A stretch of DNA of 64,000 bases from assembly GCF_012911935.1 (NCBI RefSeq), contig NZ_JAAXLA010000010.1, positions 59,888 to 123,887 of the forward strand, given 5' to 3'. Both the position numbers and the translations under genes were made by a program. Of this stretch, positions 25,247 through 37,223 are shown piece after piece. The notes below the pieces were generated by a model. That model saw nothing but the letters and a program-made list of their open reading frames with translations. It was not told the origin of the DNA and did no database searches. This DNA comes from Pseudonocardia acidicola. Its GTDB lineage: Bacteria > Actinomycetota > Actinomycetes > Mycobacteriales > Pseudonocardiaceae. Numbering within the stretch: position 1 is the first letter of the stretch; each line of letters opens with the position of its first letter.

Positions 25247-26656
25247 TCAGCCCACCGTCGCGAGCAGCTCGTCGAGGGACTCGTCGACGAGCCCGGCGAG
25301 CACGTCCACGTCGGGCATCGCGTCGCGGTCACCGTTGAAGCCGTAGTAGACGCCGCCGTCGTAGCTGGTCAGCCCGATGGCGAGCGCCTGGCCCTTGGCC
25401 AGCGGCACCACCGGAAACATCTCGAGCATCCGCGCGCCCGCCGCGTAGAGCGGGAACTGGGGTCCCGGCACGTTGGTCACCACCAAGTTGAAGATGCGCT
25501 TGGAGAACCCGCTGGCCGCGCGAGCCCCCAGGGCATGAAGCGTAGGCGGCGCGAAGCCGCCGATCCTGACCAGGGTGTCCGCCCCGACGGATTGACCGGT
25601 GGAGGTGTGCTCACGCATCGCGTGCGCGACGTGGTGCAGCCGCACCACGGGACTGGGCTCGCCGACGGGCAGGTCCACCAGGAACGACGACACCCGGTTG
25701 CCCAGCGAGCCCGCGGTGGCCGAGCTGGGCACGTCGGCCTCGCCGCGCACCGACAGCGGCACCATCGCCCGCACCGACGACGACGCCGTGACCGGCTCGC
25801 CGCGGGACAGCAGCCAGTTGCGCAGCGCCCCGGCGATCACGCTGAGCACCACGTCGTTGACCGTGCAGCCGTGCGCGGTACGGATCCGGCGGTAGGCCTC
25901 CAGCTCGGTGCGCGCGATCGCGAACCGGCGCTGTGTCGAGATGTCCACGTTGAGCGGGGTACCCGGCGCGCGGCGGCTGGCCGTGCGGGCCATCGTGAAC
26001 AACTTGCCCAGCCCGCCGACGACCTTGCCCGCCGTCGCGATCGCGTCACCCGCCGCGACCCGCACGTTCTCCACGAGCTCGCCGGGACGGGCCACCATGT
26101 CGCCGACGGCCTCGAGCAGCAGCCGGGCGTCGCTGGGCTCCGGGTGCGGCATCCACAGCTGCTCGGCGACGACCCGCGGCTCGGGCGAGACGTCGAGGAT
26201 CACCTGGCCGATGTCGATCGCGCTGATGCCGTCGACCATCGCCTGGTGCGTCTTGGTGATCACCGCGGTGCGGCCGTGCGCGAGACCCTCGACGAGGTAC
26301 ATCTCCCACAGCGGCCGGGTGTGGTCGAGCGGGCGGGACATCAGCCGGGCGACGAGTTCGGCCAGCGCCTCGTCGGAACCCGGCTTGGGCAACGCGGAGC
26401 GGCGCACGTGGTAGGCGACGTCGAAGTCCTGGTCGTCGACCCAGACCGGGCGCGCCAGGTTGCCCGGGACGTGGCGCACCTTCTGCCGGTAGCGGGGCAC
26501 CAGCGCGATCCGCTGCTCGATCAGTTCGACGAGATGGTCGTAGTCGAGACCGGACTTCGGACGCCGGAAGATCGCGACACCGCCCACGTGCATCGGCGTC
26601 GTGGCCTGCTCGAGGTACAGGAAGGACGCGTCGAGCGCGGAGAGCCGGGGCGGCAT
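25247..26656 (-). CDS. Wax ester synthase/diacylglycerol acyltransferase
   Basis: The 469-residue WS/DGAT enzyme has the motif HQAMVDGIS near residue 140 (His and Asp of HxxxxDG; the first His of HHxxxDG is Gln-replaced in the common way for this clade), LDASFLYLE at the N-terminus and NDVVLSVIAGALR and VTNVPGPQFPLY later. It should make triacylglycerol or wax esters from acyl-CoA at the membrane. It corresponds to the tgs3-like locus of mycobacteria. Confidence 0.92.
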   Translation of the reverse strand: MPPRLSALDASFLYLEQATTPMHVGGVAIFRRPKSGLDYDHLVELIEQRIALVPRYRQKVRHVPGNLARPVWVDDQDFDVAYHVRRSALPKPGSDEALAELVARLMSRPLDHTRPLWEMYLVEGLAHGRTAVITKTHQAMVDGISAIDIGQVILDVSPEPRVVAEQLWMPHPEPSDARLLLEAVGDMVARPGELVENVRVAAGDAIATAGKVVGGLGKLFTMARTASRRAPGTPLNVDISTQRRFAIARTELEAYRRIRTAHGCTVNDVVLSVIAGALRNWLLSRGEPVTASSSVRAMVPLSVRGEADVPSSATAGSLGNRVSSFLVDLPVGEPSPVVRLHHVAHAMREHTSTGQSVGADTLVRIGGFAPPTLHALGARAASGFSKRIFNLVVTNVPGPQFPLYAAGARMLEMFPVVPLAKGQALAIGLTSYDGGVYYGFNGDRDAMPDVDVLAGLVDESLDELLATVG

Positions 26657-26724
26657 GGCGGTGATCCTACGGTCGCGGCGGGGTACCGACCGCCTGCCGG
26701 CACGACAGCTGGCACGCTCGTCAC

Positions 26725-27498
26725 GTGCCCGCCGATCCGTCCACCCCGCCCCCGCGGTCGCCGAAGGACACCTTCATCACCGTCTACGGCCGCAAACCGG
26801 TGCTCGAAGCGCTCGACGACCCGACCCTGAAGGTCGACAAGGTGATCCTCGCCGACACTGCGCACGGCGAGCCCGTACGGGCGATCACCGCCGCCGCCCG
26901 GGCCCGCGGCGTGCCGGTGCAGCGGGCCAGTGCGCACCGGGTGAAGGTGCTCGCCGGCAACGGCCGGCACGACCAGGGCGTGCTCGCCGACGTGGTGGCG
27001 CCGCGGATGGCGCCGCTGGCCGAATTCCTGGACGGGCTGGGCTCCCGGCCGGCGTCGGTCCTCGTGCTCGACCGGGTCACCAACCCCGCCAACGTCGGCA
27101 TGGTGCTGCGCAGCGCCACCGCCGCCGGGCTCGACGGCGTGCTGCTGCCGCGGCGGGGCGTCCCGTCGATCGATCCGCTGGTGGTCAAGGCGTCGGCCGG
27201 GGTCGCGTTCTCCGCGCCCGTGCTGCGCTCCGCGACCGCCGAGGAGGGCTGCGCGGAGTTGCGCGCGGCCGGCTTCGCGGTGTTCGGGCTGGACGCGGGC
27301 GGGCAGTCGCTGCTGGACGCGGCGCTGCCGGAGCGGGTGGCGCTGGTGCTGGGCAACGAGACCGACGGCCTGTCCCCCGCCGTGCGCGCCGAGCTGGACG
27401 GGACGCTCGCGATCCCGATGCACGGCGGGGTGGAGTCGCTGAACGTGGCCAGCGCGGCCGCCGTCGCCGCCTACGAGCTGCTGCGCCGCCGCAGCTAG
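26725..27498 (+). CDS. SpoU/TrmH-family RNA 2'-O-methyltransferase
   Basis: The 257-residue protein has an L30e-like N-terminal domain (VYGRKPVLEAL) and a SPOUT domain with motif 1 LDRVTNPANVGMVLRSA, motif 2 LVLGNETDGLS and motif 3 IPMHGGVESLNVASAAAV. It methylates a ribose in rRNA or tRNA with S-adenosylmethionine; the target cannot be told. GTG 26725, divergent from the WS/DGAT gene. Confidence 0.9.
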   Translation: MPADPSTPPPRSPKDTFITVYGRKPVLEALDDPTLKVDKVILADTAHGEPVRAITAAARARGVPVQRASAHRVKVLAGNGRHDQGVLADVVAPRMAPLAEFLDGLGSRPASVLVLDRVTNPANVGMVLRSATAAGLDGVLLPRRGVPSIDPLVVKASAGVAFSAPVLRSATAEEGCAELRAAGFAVFGLDAGGQSLLDAALPERVALVLGNETDGLSPAVRAELDGTLAIPMHGGVESLNVASAAAVAAYELLRRRS

Positions 27499-27545
27499 GT
27501 CCGGGCCGGTGCCGGGCCCGGCGTTTTCTGCCTAGGGTGACCCGC

Positions 27546-28766
27546 ATGGTGCAGCGTCGGCTTCCTCGTCCCGCGGAACTTCGTCCCCTGTTGCGGCCGG
27601 CCCCGATCAGATGGGACGCCACCGAGCGCCGCCTCGCCCGGGCCGCGAGCATCGCCGACCTGCGGGCCATCGCCCGGCGCCGGACGCCGCGTGCGGTGTT
27701 CGACTACACCGACGGCGCGGCCGATGGGGAGCTGAGCCTGAACCGGGCCCGGCGGGCGTTCTCCCGCGTCGAGTTCACACCGACCGTGCTGCGCGACGTC
27801 TCGGAGGTCGACACCGGCCGGACGATCCTGGGCCGGCGCTCGACGCTGCCGTTCGCGTTCGCCCCCACCGGGTTCACCCGGATGATGAATCACGAGGGCG
27901 AGCGGGCCGTCGCGGCGGTCGCCGAGAAGGTCGGCATCCCGTACACGCTCTCGACGATGGGCACGACCACCATCGAGGACGTCGCGGCCGCCGCCCCGGG
28001 CGCCCGCAGATGGTTCCAGCTCTACCTGTGGCGCGACCGTGCCCCGGCCAAGGACCTGGTGCAACGCGCCGCCGACGCCGGCTACGACACCCTGATGCTC
28101 ACCGTCGACACCCCGGTGGGCGGGGCCCGGCTGCGCGACGTGCGCAACGGGCTGACCATCCCGCCGGCGTTGAGTCTCAAGACGTTCGCCGACGGCGCGA
28201 TGCACCCGAACTGGTGGTTCAACCTGCTCACCACCGACCCGCTGACGTTCGCCAGCCTGGAGTCCACCGACGGCACGGTCGCCGACCTGATCAACCGGGT
28301 GTTCGATCCCGCTCTGACCATGGCCGACGTCGAGTGGCTGCGCGGCACCTGGCCCGGCAAGCTCGTGGTGAAGGGCATCCAGAGCGTCGAGGACGCGCGC
28401 CGGGTGGTGGACGCCGGTGCGGACGGGGTGCTGCTGTCGAACCACGGCGGCCGCCAGCTGGACCGCGCCCCGGTGCCGATCGAGCTGGTCGAACCGACGG
28501 TCCAGGCGGTCGGCGACCGGGCCGAGGTGTTCGTGGACACCGGCATCACGAACGGCGCGGACATCCTCGCCGCGATCGCGCTCGGCGCCCGGGCCGCCCT
28601 CGTGGGCCGCGCCTACCTCTACGGGCTGATGGCGGGTGGGCGGCTCGGCGTCGAGAAGGCCGTCGCGATCCTGGCCGGGGAGATCACCAGAACCCTGCAG
28701 CTCATCGGGGTGAACAGCGTCGACGAGCTGCGGCCTTCACACGTCCGGTTACGCCCGTACGAGTGA
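27546..28766 (+). CDS. lldD: FMN-dependent L-lactate dehydrogenase / alpha-hydroxy-acid dehydrogenase
   Basis: The 406-residue protein has the FMN barrel with FDYTDGAADGE, FAFAPTGFTRMMNHEGE, the KGIQSVEDARRVVDAGADG strand and the active-site SNHGGRQLD (His and Arg). It oxidises L-lactate (or a related 2-hydroxy acid) to the keto acid and passes electrons to the membrane chain. Start ATG 27546. It lies 47 nt after the methyltransferase gene. Confidence 0.93.
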   Translation: MVQRRLPRPAELRPLLRPAPIRWDATERRLARAASIADLRAIARRRTPRAVFDYTDGAADGELSLNRARRAFSRVEFTPTVLRDVSEVDTGRTILGRRSTLPFAFAPTGFTRMMNHEGERAVAAVAEKVGIPYTLSTMGTTTIEDVAAAAPGARRWFQLYLWRDRAPAKDLVQRAADAGYDTLMLTVDTPVGGARLRDVRNGLTIPPALSLKTFADGAMHPNWWFNLLTTDPLTFASLESTDGTVADLINRVFDPALTMADVEWLRGTWPGKLVVKGIQSVEDARRVVDAGADGVLLSNHGGRQLDRAPVPIELVEPTVQAVGDRAEVFVDTGITNGADILAAIALGARAALVGRAYLYGLMAGGRLGVEKAVAILAGEITRTLQLIGVNSVDELRPSHVRLRPYE

Positions 28767-28810
28767 GGCTCGGGCTGCGCTCCGGGGCGAACGGCGCCAT
28801 GGTGAGGAGC

Positions 28811-29104
28811 ATGGGATTCCTGGACAAGGCGAAAGACCTGCTCGGCCAGCACGACGACAAGGTCGACGAGGGCCTCGACAAGGCCGGCGACCTGGCCAAG
28901 CAGCGCTTCGCCGGGCATGACGACCAGATCGACACCGCTGTCGGCAAGGCCAAGGAAGCGACGGGCGGGGGCGACACCACGGCCGCTCCGGCGCAGGCCG
29001 CCCCGGAGCACCAGGCCGAGGGCGCCGAGCACGCGCCCGAGGTGCCGGGCGGTCCGCAGCCGGACGTCCCGGCCGGACCGGGTCAGGAGCCGCCCCAGCA
29101 GTGA
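28811..29104 (+). CDS. MT0933-like antitoxin family / CsbD-like small protein
   Basis: The 97-residue protein MGFLDKAKDLLGQHDDKVDEG begins with the amphipathic repeat typical of the Rv0909/MT0933 antitoxin family, continuing QIDTAVGKAKEATGG, and has a disordered Pro/Glu/Ala-rich tail. No toxin gene is beside it. GAGGAGC precedes ATG 28811. It may be a stress-type CsbD-like protein and not an antitoxin. Confidence 0.65.
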   Translation: MGFLDKAKDLLGQHDDKVDEGLDKAGDLAKQRFAGHDDQIDTAVGKAKEATGGGDTTAAPAQAAPEHQAEGAEHAPEVPGGPQPDVPAGPGQEPPQQ

Positions 29105-29147
29105 GCTGGCGATCCGCGGCGTCCGGCCGGGCGCCGCGGACCCCCTC

Positions 29148-29522
29148 TCACGGCAGTTCGAAGAGGATCTCCAGCTCGGAGATCGTCACCGCCGGGTCCT
29201 CGTGGCGGACCGTGACCGCACCCGCTGCCCGGGCGCCTCGGACGTTCACCGGTAGGTCGTCCACCACCACACACTGCTCCGGCGTCAGGCCGAGCATCGC
29301 AGCGACCCGGCGGAACGCCTCCGGGTCCGGTTTGCGCGTCCCGCCCGCCGCGCCCAGCACCACGACGTCGAACAATGCCGAGCACGCCTCGGGCACCCGG
29401 TGCGCGTCGGACAGCAGCGCCGTGCGCACCCCCGCCGCCCGGGCCCGGCGCGGCACGTCGAGCAGCTCGGGGCCGTCGGTCAGCACCCCGCCGTAATCCA
29501 TGATCAGTCCGAGCAGTGGCAC
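29148..29522 (-). CDS. Minimal HAD-like hydrolase
   Basis: The 124-residue HAD protein has MDYGGVLTDG (motif I, with Gly in place of the second Asp), ALLSDA (II), TRKPDPEAF (III) and VVVDDLPVNVRGA (IV). There is almost no room for a cap between motifs I and II, so the active site would be open. Missing the second Asp suggests altered or no phosphatase activity. It starts 10 nt after the MarR gene and is probably cotranscribed. Confidence 0.8.
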   Translation of the reverse strand: MPLLGLIMDYGGVLTDGPELLDVPRRARAAGVRTALLSDAHRVPEACSALFDVVVLGAAGGTRKPDPEAFRRVAAMLGLTPEQCVVVDDLPVNVRGARAAGAVTVRHEDPAVTISELEILFELP

Positions 29523-29532
29523 CGGTCCGACG

Positions 29533-29961
29533 CTAGTCGAGGTCCGGCTCGTCCTCGGTGACCGCGGCGAGCACCGCCAGTAGGTAGTCGCGGATCACCT
29601 GCTCCTGCTCCGGTGGCGGATGCGGCATCCGGTCCCGGAGGATGGCCGCGACCTCGGCGAACGCAGTGAGCGACCGCTCCCGGCCGGCTTCGGTGATCGA
29701 GAGCCGGACGACTCGGCGGTCCGCACGGTCGCGCTCGCGGCGCAGCTCTCCCGCGTCCTCCAGTGCGTCGACGACCGGGGTCAGGGTGGCCGGGGTGACC
29801 CCGAGCGTGCCGGCGAGTTCCCGGTGCGACAGACCGTCGCGATGCGCGAGCACACCGAGCACTCCGATCGAGGTCGACGTGAGGCCGTGCTCGGCGACCG
29901 TGCGCCGGTAGTGCCGCGCGACCGCCTGCCCGGTCCGGGACAGCAGTGCGCCCAGCGGCAT
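29533..29961 (-). CDS. MarR-family regulator
   Basis: The winged-helix protein begins near MPLGALLSRTGQAVARHYRR and carries the MarR core SIGVLGVLAHRDGLSHRELAGTL, recognition helix TPATLTPVVDALEDAGELRRERDRADRRVVRLSITEAG read in parts. ATG 29961 has GGAG 5 nt upstream and gives 142 residues; GTG 30003 (156 residues) is the alternative and would put the operator right before it. The ligand is unknown. Confidence 0.88.
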   Translation of the reverse strand: MPLGALLSRTGQAVARHYRRTVAEHGLTSTSIGVLGVLAHRDGLSHRELAGTLGVTPATLTPVVDALEDAGELRRERDRADRRVVRLSITEAGRERSLTAFAEVAAILRDRMPHPPPEQEQVIRDYLLAVLAAVTEDEPDLD

Positions 29962-30011
29962 CCGCTCCGGCCTCGCCTCGAAGAAGCTCTCCACTCCCGC
30001 CACGGGAGGGA

Positions 30012-30048
30012 CCGTATCGTCCCGAACGATACGGCAACATATCGTTCG
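30012..30048. promoter_or_regulatory. Double inverted-repeat operator in the MarR upstream region
   Basis: CCGTATCGT-N5-ACGATACGG (30012-30034) overlaps CGAACGATA-N8-TATCGTTCG (30023-30048). The shared half-site ATCGT/ACGAT occurs three times. It is in the divergent gap between the MarR gene and the Rv3235-like gene, so it can control both. Confidence 0.7.
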
Positions 30049-30105
30049 AGGCCGGATGACCGGAATCCGCCGTGCTGCCCGACGGCGGCCGAGCAGGCTG
30101 CGGGT

Positions 30106-30615
30106 ATGACCACGACCACGGTCGCTCCGCCCGGCGCCCCCGCTCCCCAGCGCGTGCAGCCGCGGTTGCGCGCGCTGCGCTACGAACCGGAACCCGACAC
30201 CGGGCCGGCCCAGTTGGCGCTGCCGACCGGGACCCCCGGACCTCCCCCGCCGCCGGGGCGGCCCCCGGCGGCGCAGCGCACGCTGGAGGACGGGACCGTG
30301 CGGCGCCACGCGCAGGGGATCGTGCGGCTCATCCTCGAGGTGCTCGACGGGCGCCGGCCGGTCGCCCATCTGAACCGGCACCTGGAACCAGGTCCGCTGC
30401 GGTACGTGGCGGCTGCGGCGGGGACGCGTGGCGGCGCCCGCCGGGACGGATCGGCCCGGATGCGGTCACTGCGCCTGGACCAGCCCCGGCTCGGCGCCGC
30501 AGAGGTCGCGGCGGTGTGCCTGCTCGGTGGCCGGATCCGTGCGCTCGCGGCACGGTTCGAGTTGTTCGACGACGCGGTGGGCGGATGGCGGTGCACCGCG
30601 CTGCGGATCGGGTGA
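30106..30615 (+). CDS. Rv3235-like (DUF6459) protein
   Basis: The 169-residue Ala/Arg/Pro-rich protein has a disordered N-terminal half with a PGPPPPPGRPP run and a conserved C-terminal half with GIVRLILEVLDGRRPVAHL and SLRLDQPRLGAAEVAAVC...RIRALAARFE, ending WRCTALRIG. The family is always near secA in actinobacteria, but no function is known. ATG 30106. It is convergent with secA. Confidence 0.75.
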   Translation: MTTTTVAPPGAPAPQRVQPRLRALRYEPEPDTGPAQLALPTGTPGPPPPPGRPPAAQRTLEDGTVRRHAQGIVRLILEVLDGRRPVAHLNRHLEPGPLRYVAAAAGTRGGARRDGSARMRSLRLDQPRLGAAEVAAVCLLGGRIRALAARFELFDDAVGGWRCTALRIG

Positions 30616-30662
30616 GCGGGCCCCGGGGCGCGTCAACGCTTCCCGATCCGTCCCGGCCCGGC

Positions 30663-33587
<2,925 letters not shown>

Positions 33588-33781
33588 TGGTCGACCTCAC
33601 TCACGATTGTGGTCATGGCACAGGGTGCCGTGCCACGGCACTCTGCCTCACCCATGGTAGAGGCACCGCCGCCCTCGGGTTCGTGACCGCCGTCGGGGCG
33701 GCACCGGAGGCCCGCGCCTCCTGTGCCGCCCCGTAACCGCCGGCCGCCCGGCATCGACATACCTCGGCCGGAGAGCAGAAC

Positions 33782-34432
33782 TCAGCGAGCCAGCCGGATC
33801 ACTCCGTAGTCGTAGCCCTTGCGCCGATACACGACGCTCGGCTCGCCGCTGTCGGCGTCGGAGAACAGGTAGAAGTCGTGGCCCACCAGTTCCATCCGGG
33901 ACAGGGCGTCGTCGACGCTCATCGGATCGGCCGTGTGCACCTTGCTGCGGACGATGCGGCCCGGGCGGCCGTCGGCGTCCGGCCCGCCCTCGTCGGGGAC
34001 ACGCGGCGCGGGGATGGCGACGTCGACCTGGTCGACGTCCACCTCCACCTCGAGATCGATGTCGATGTCCTCGAGCACCCCGACCGCCGCCGGGCCACCG
34101 CGCCCCAGCAGCACCCGCGACCGGCGCGGGTTCACCCGGCGCCGGTCGTGCTGCCGGCGCAGTCTCTCCTCCAGTTTGCCGACGGCGCAGTCCAGCGCCG
34201 CGTAGAAGTCCTGGGCGCACGCCTCGGCGCGTGCCACCGGGAGGCATCCCCGCCCGGTGATCTCGATCCGCTGGCAGCTCTTCGACTGCCGGCGGTTCCG
34301 TTCATGGAAGAGTTCGACTTCCATTCTGAGGATCTTGTGGTCGTACCGTTCGAGACGGGCGACCTTCTCTTCGACGCGAACCCGGAAATGGTCCGGGACC
34401 TCGACGTTCCGGCCAGTGACAACGATCTCCAC
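33782..34432 (-). CDS. hpf: Long-form ribosome hibernation-promoting factor
   Basis: The protein has the HPF/YfiA N-terminal domain (EIVVTGRNVEVPDHFRVRVEEKVARLERYD, read in parts) and the C-terminal dimerisation domain ending SVDDALSRMELVGHDFYLFSDADSGEPSVVYRRKGYDYGVI, read in parts. The long form dimerises ribosomes to 100S in stationary phase or stress. GTG 34432 has GAGGGA about 7 nt upstream and fits the family N-terminus; a TTG at 34492 would add 20 residues. It precedes secA, as in mycobacteria. Confidence 0.93.
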   Translation of the reverse strand: MEIVVTGRNVEVPDHFRVRVEEKVARLERYDHKILRMEVELFHERNRRQSKSCQRIEITGRGCLPVARAEACAQDFYAALDCAVGKLEERLRRQHDRRRVNPRRSRVLLGRGGPAAVGVLEDIDIDLEVEVDVDQVDVAIPAPRVPDEGGPDADGRPGRIVRSKVHTADPMSVDDALSRMELVGHDFYLFSDADSGEPSVVYRRKGYDYGVIRLAR

Positions 34433-34723
34433 TCGGACTTCCCTCGCTCTCAGCGTCGGGCTCTGAGTTGCAGGTGCGACCGGGGTACCCAACTCCGGAC
34501 GCAGCGATCGGTGCTCCTCCTGTTAGGGCGTTGGCAACGGATTGGTTGAACCGTAGTCGGCATCACGTTGCGACAACAGGCCTGAGCGGCCAGTCACACC
34601 GGACCAGGTGGAAGCGCTGAACGACGTTTCCAGCGGGATGCCGGCCGGGTACGTTGGGTGAGCTGGGCGAGGCCCTTTGCACCCCATCGTCCGATTCGGT
34701 CCCGGATGGCGGCGGCGCAGCCG

Positions 34724-35395
34724 TCAGGGTCCGGGCCGGCCCGTCGCATCGCACAGGACCAGTGCCGAGTCGGCGCGAATCCCGTTGCCCGCCAACGCCT
34801 TCCGGCAGGCCCGCAGGGTCGCGCCGGTGGTCACCACGTCGTCAACGAGCAGCACGGCGGTGCCCGCCGGCGGCAGCCCGGCCGGCCGGACCCGGAGCCG
34901 CCCGGCCAGGTTGGCCGCCCGCTGGCCCGCGTCCAGGCCCACCGAGTCGCGGGCCCGCCGGGCCAGCCGCAGGGCCGGGGCGAGCACCACCTCGGACCCG
35001 TCCGCGGCCAGCCGCGCCGCGAGCAAGCGGCACAGCCGCAGCACGTGGTCGCCGCCGCGGGCACGGGCCGCGGCGGGCCGGGACGGCGCCGGCACCAGCC
35101 AGATCGGACCGCCTCGCGGCACGGCCGACGCCGCCGCCGCGGCCAGCAGCGTGGCGAGCGGTCGGCCCAGGTCGCGGCGACCACGCTCCTTGAACCCGAG
35201 CAGCGCGGTGCGCAGCGGGCCGCGGTACCGCCCGACCGCCACCACCACCGGGCCGCCGGGCAGCGCCATCTCATAGGGCACGCCGAACTGCCCGGCGCAC
35301 ACCCCGCACCATGACGGCCCGGCCTGCCCGCATCCGCCGCAACTGTCCGGCAGCAGCAGATCGATCAGCCCGGCGGCGACGTCCCGAGGACCCAT
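34724..35395 (-). CDS. ComF-family phosphoribosyltransferase-like protein
   Basis: The 223-residue ComF protein has a short N-terminal zinc-ribbon CGGCGQAGPSWCGVC, YRGPLRTALLGFKERGRRDLGRPLA and the PRPP loop VLLVDDVVTTGATLRACRKAL. The family is tied to DNA uptake and nucleotide metabolism; the substrate is unproven. ATG 35395 is internal to a longer frame. It lies between lpqB and hpf, the Rv3242c place. Confidence 0.88.
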   Translation of the reverse strand: MGPRDVAAGLIDLLLPDSCGGCGQAGPSWCGVCAGQFGVPYEMALPGGPVVVAVGRYRGPLRTALLGFKERGRRDLGRPLATLLAAAAASAVPRGGPIWLVPAPSRPAAARARGGDHVLRLCRLLAARLAADGSEVVLAPALRLARRARDSVGLDAGQRAANLAGRLRVRPAGLPPAGTAVLLVDDVVTTGATLRACRKALAGNGIRADSALVLCDATGRPGP

Positions 35396-35471
35396 GGGCC
35401 GAGCATGATGCGGGGCGGCGACATCCGGAGCGCACACCACCGAGTTGTCCACAGGGCGCGGCCCGTGGTGC

Positions 35472-37223
35472 TCAACCCGGGTACACCGGCACCGCGTCGG
35501 CCACGCCGCCGACGACCTGTCGCCAGGTGTCGAGCTCTCCACCGGAGAAACTCCACACGCCGCCCTGGTCGGCCACCAGCAGAGGCCGGCTCGGCGCGGC
35601 GGCGACCGCGCTCAGCGGTGGGGTCAGGTTGCTGCTCGGCACGATCTGCCAGCTCAGCCCGTCCACCGACACCAGCGACACCGGCCGGTCGGCGCGCTTG
35701 CTGACCACCAGCACGGACTCGGCGGCGCGCCAGTCCACCGCCACGACCTCGCCGAGGTCGGCCGCCCGGAGCTGGCGGACGTTGCGGATCGCGACCTCGC
35801 CGTCGGCGGTGCGGGCGACCGCCCCGGTGACCAGCTTGCCGCCGGCGACGGCGGCGACGCGCATCCCGTCGCGAGACAGCCGCAGGTCCTCGATCGTGCC
35901 GAGCGCGGCGAGCTCGGCGCTGTCGACCTGCCCGGTCCGGGCGGCGCCGGAGCCGTCGACCAGCACGCGGGCCACGACCGATCCGTCGAGCACGGTCCAC
36001 ACCTCGCCGCCGGTCGGGGTCCACGACGGGCGGGTCATCACGGTCGCGTCCAGCGGGACGGCCTGCAGCAGGCCGTCCCGGCCACCGATGAGCAGCCGCT
36101 CCCGGGCACCGTCCCTGGTGACCACGGCGAGCCGCTGGCCGTCTTCGGTGGTGGCCGCCGACGCGACGTCGAACGCTCCGTTGCCGGCCTGCCCGGCGAT
36201 CGGCGCCCCCGGCTCCGGGCCGGTCAGCTGGCGAACCCGGCCGCCGGCGACCATCAGCCCGGGTGCGTCGGCACCCGGCTGGACCTCGGCGCTCATCCCG
36301 GCGACGTCGTCGCGGGTGAGGTCGGTCTTCCCCGCCAGGAGCGGGGTCCCGTCGACGAGCAGCCGCACGCGCGGGACGTTCACCTCGGCCAGCGACAGCA
36401 CGACCTGGGCGGCCAGCAGCCGCCGGGCCGGCTCGTCCAGATCACCGATCTGGGTGAGGTCGACGACCACGGCGCCGTCCGGGCTCTCCGCGACGTTGGA
36501 GCGCAGCCGTGCGGTCGGCGGCAGCTCGCTGATCGCGGCACCGGCCAGCGCGGTCGACGGGCCGGACAGCAACAGCCCGACCGCCCGGGACGCCTGGGCG
36601 CGGGCCGGCACGGCCGGCAGGTAGCGCACGTCGGCCACTGCGCTGCGCCGGACCGGGTCGGCGAAGTAGGTCTTCACGGTGCGGTAGTTGGACCGGAAGT
36701 CCGACAACCGCACGAGGACGCCGTCGGGCAGCTTGCTGATCCGCCACTGCCCGTCGTGGCGGACCACCGTGACGTCGACCTCGACCGGGGCCTCGTCGGG
36801 CTCGAACGCCCCGGCCGCGGTGAGCGTGCCGATCTTGTTGCCGCGGATCCGGACGGTCGTGGTGTCGTCGAGCGGCGCCGGCGGCGCCGGCGGGTAGACG
36901 GTGTCGAACTGCTCGTCGAGGACGGTCAGGCTCGCCGCGTCGTCCCAGCCGGCCGCCTCCGGGCTGAGGAAACGCCGGGCCGCACCGTGCCGGTCGACAC
37001 TGCTGCCCGAGGCGTAGACGAAACCGCGGACCAGGTCGAGGGGGTTGCTGCCGTCGGCCGGGCCGGGCGGGAGAACCGGCGTCTCGCCGTCGGTGACCTT
37101 GCGCAGGACCTGCACGGTGGAGCTCTGCGGCACGCTGGCACAGCCGGCCAGCCCGGCGAGCGCCAGCACCGCGGCGAGCGCCAGCACCGCGCGCGAACGC
37201 GCGGCGCGGGGAACGCGGATCAC
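35472..37223 (-). CDS. lpqB: Lipoprotein LpqB
   Basis: The 583-residue exported lipoprotein has a lipobox LAGC with Cys28, a GerMN-like domain and a C-terminal beta-propeller-like half. LpqB binds the extracellular part of MtrB and tunes MtrA signalling. Its start overlaps the mtrB stop by 4 nt. The three genes are a conserved operon. Confidence 0.95.
   Translation of the reverse strand: MIRVPRAARSRAVLALAAVLALAGLAGCASVPQSSTVQVLRKVTDGETPVLPPGPADGSNPLDLVRGFVYASGSSVDRHGAARRFLSPEAAGWDDAASLTVLDEQFDTVYPPAPPAPLDDTTTVRIRGNKIGTLTAAGAFEPDEAPVEVDVTVVRHDGQWRISKLPDGVLVRLSDFRSNYRTVKTYFADPVRRSAVADVRYLPAVPARAQASRAVGLLLSGPSTALAGAAISELPPTARLRSNVAESPDGAVVVDLTQIGDLDEPARRLLAAQVVLSLAEVNVPRVRLLVDGTPLLAGKTDLTRDDVAGMSAEVQPGADAPGLMVAGGRVRQLTGPEPGAPIAGQAGNGAFDVASAATTEDGQRLAVVTRDGARERLLIGGRDGLLQAVPLDATVMTRPSWTPTGGEVWTVLDGSVVARVLVDGSGAARTGQVDSAELAALGTIEDLRLSRDGMRVAAVAGGKLVTGAVARTADGEVAIRNVRQLRAADLGEVVAVDWRAAESVLVVSKRADRPVSLVSVDGLSWQIVPSSNLTPPLSAVAAAPSRPLLVADQGGVWSFSGGELDTWRQVVGGVADAVPVYPG

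Noticed and set aside
28811..29104. Toxin-antitoxin module
   Set aside because: Only the antitoxin-like protein is present; neither neighbour resembles a toxin.
33588..33781. GC-rich inverted repeats between hpf and secA as a riboswitch or small RNA
   Set aside because: Only short interrupted arms are present and no known RNA family pattern fits.
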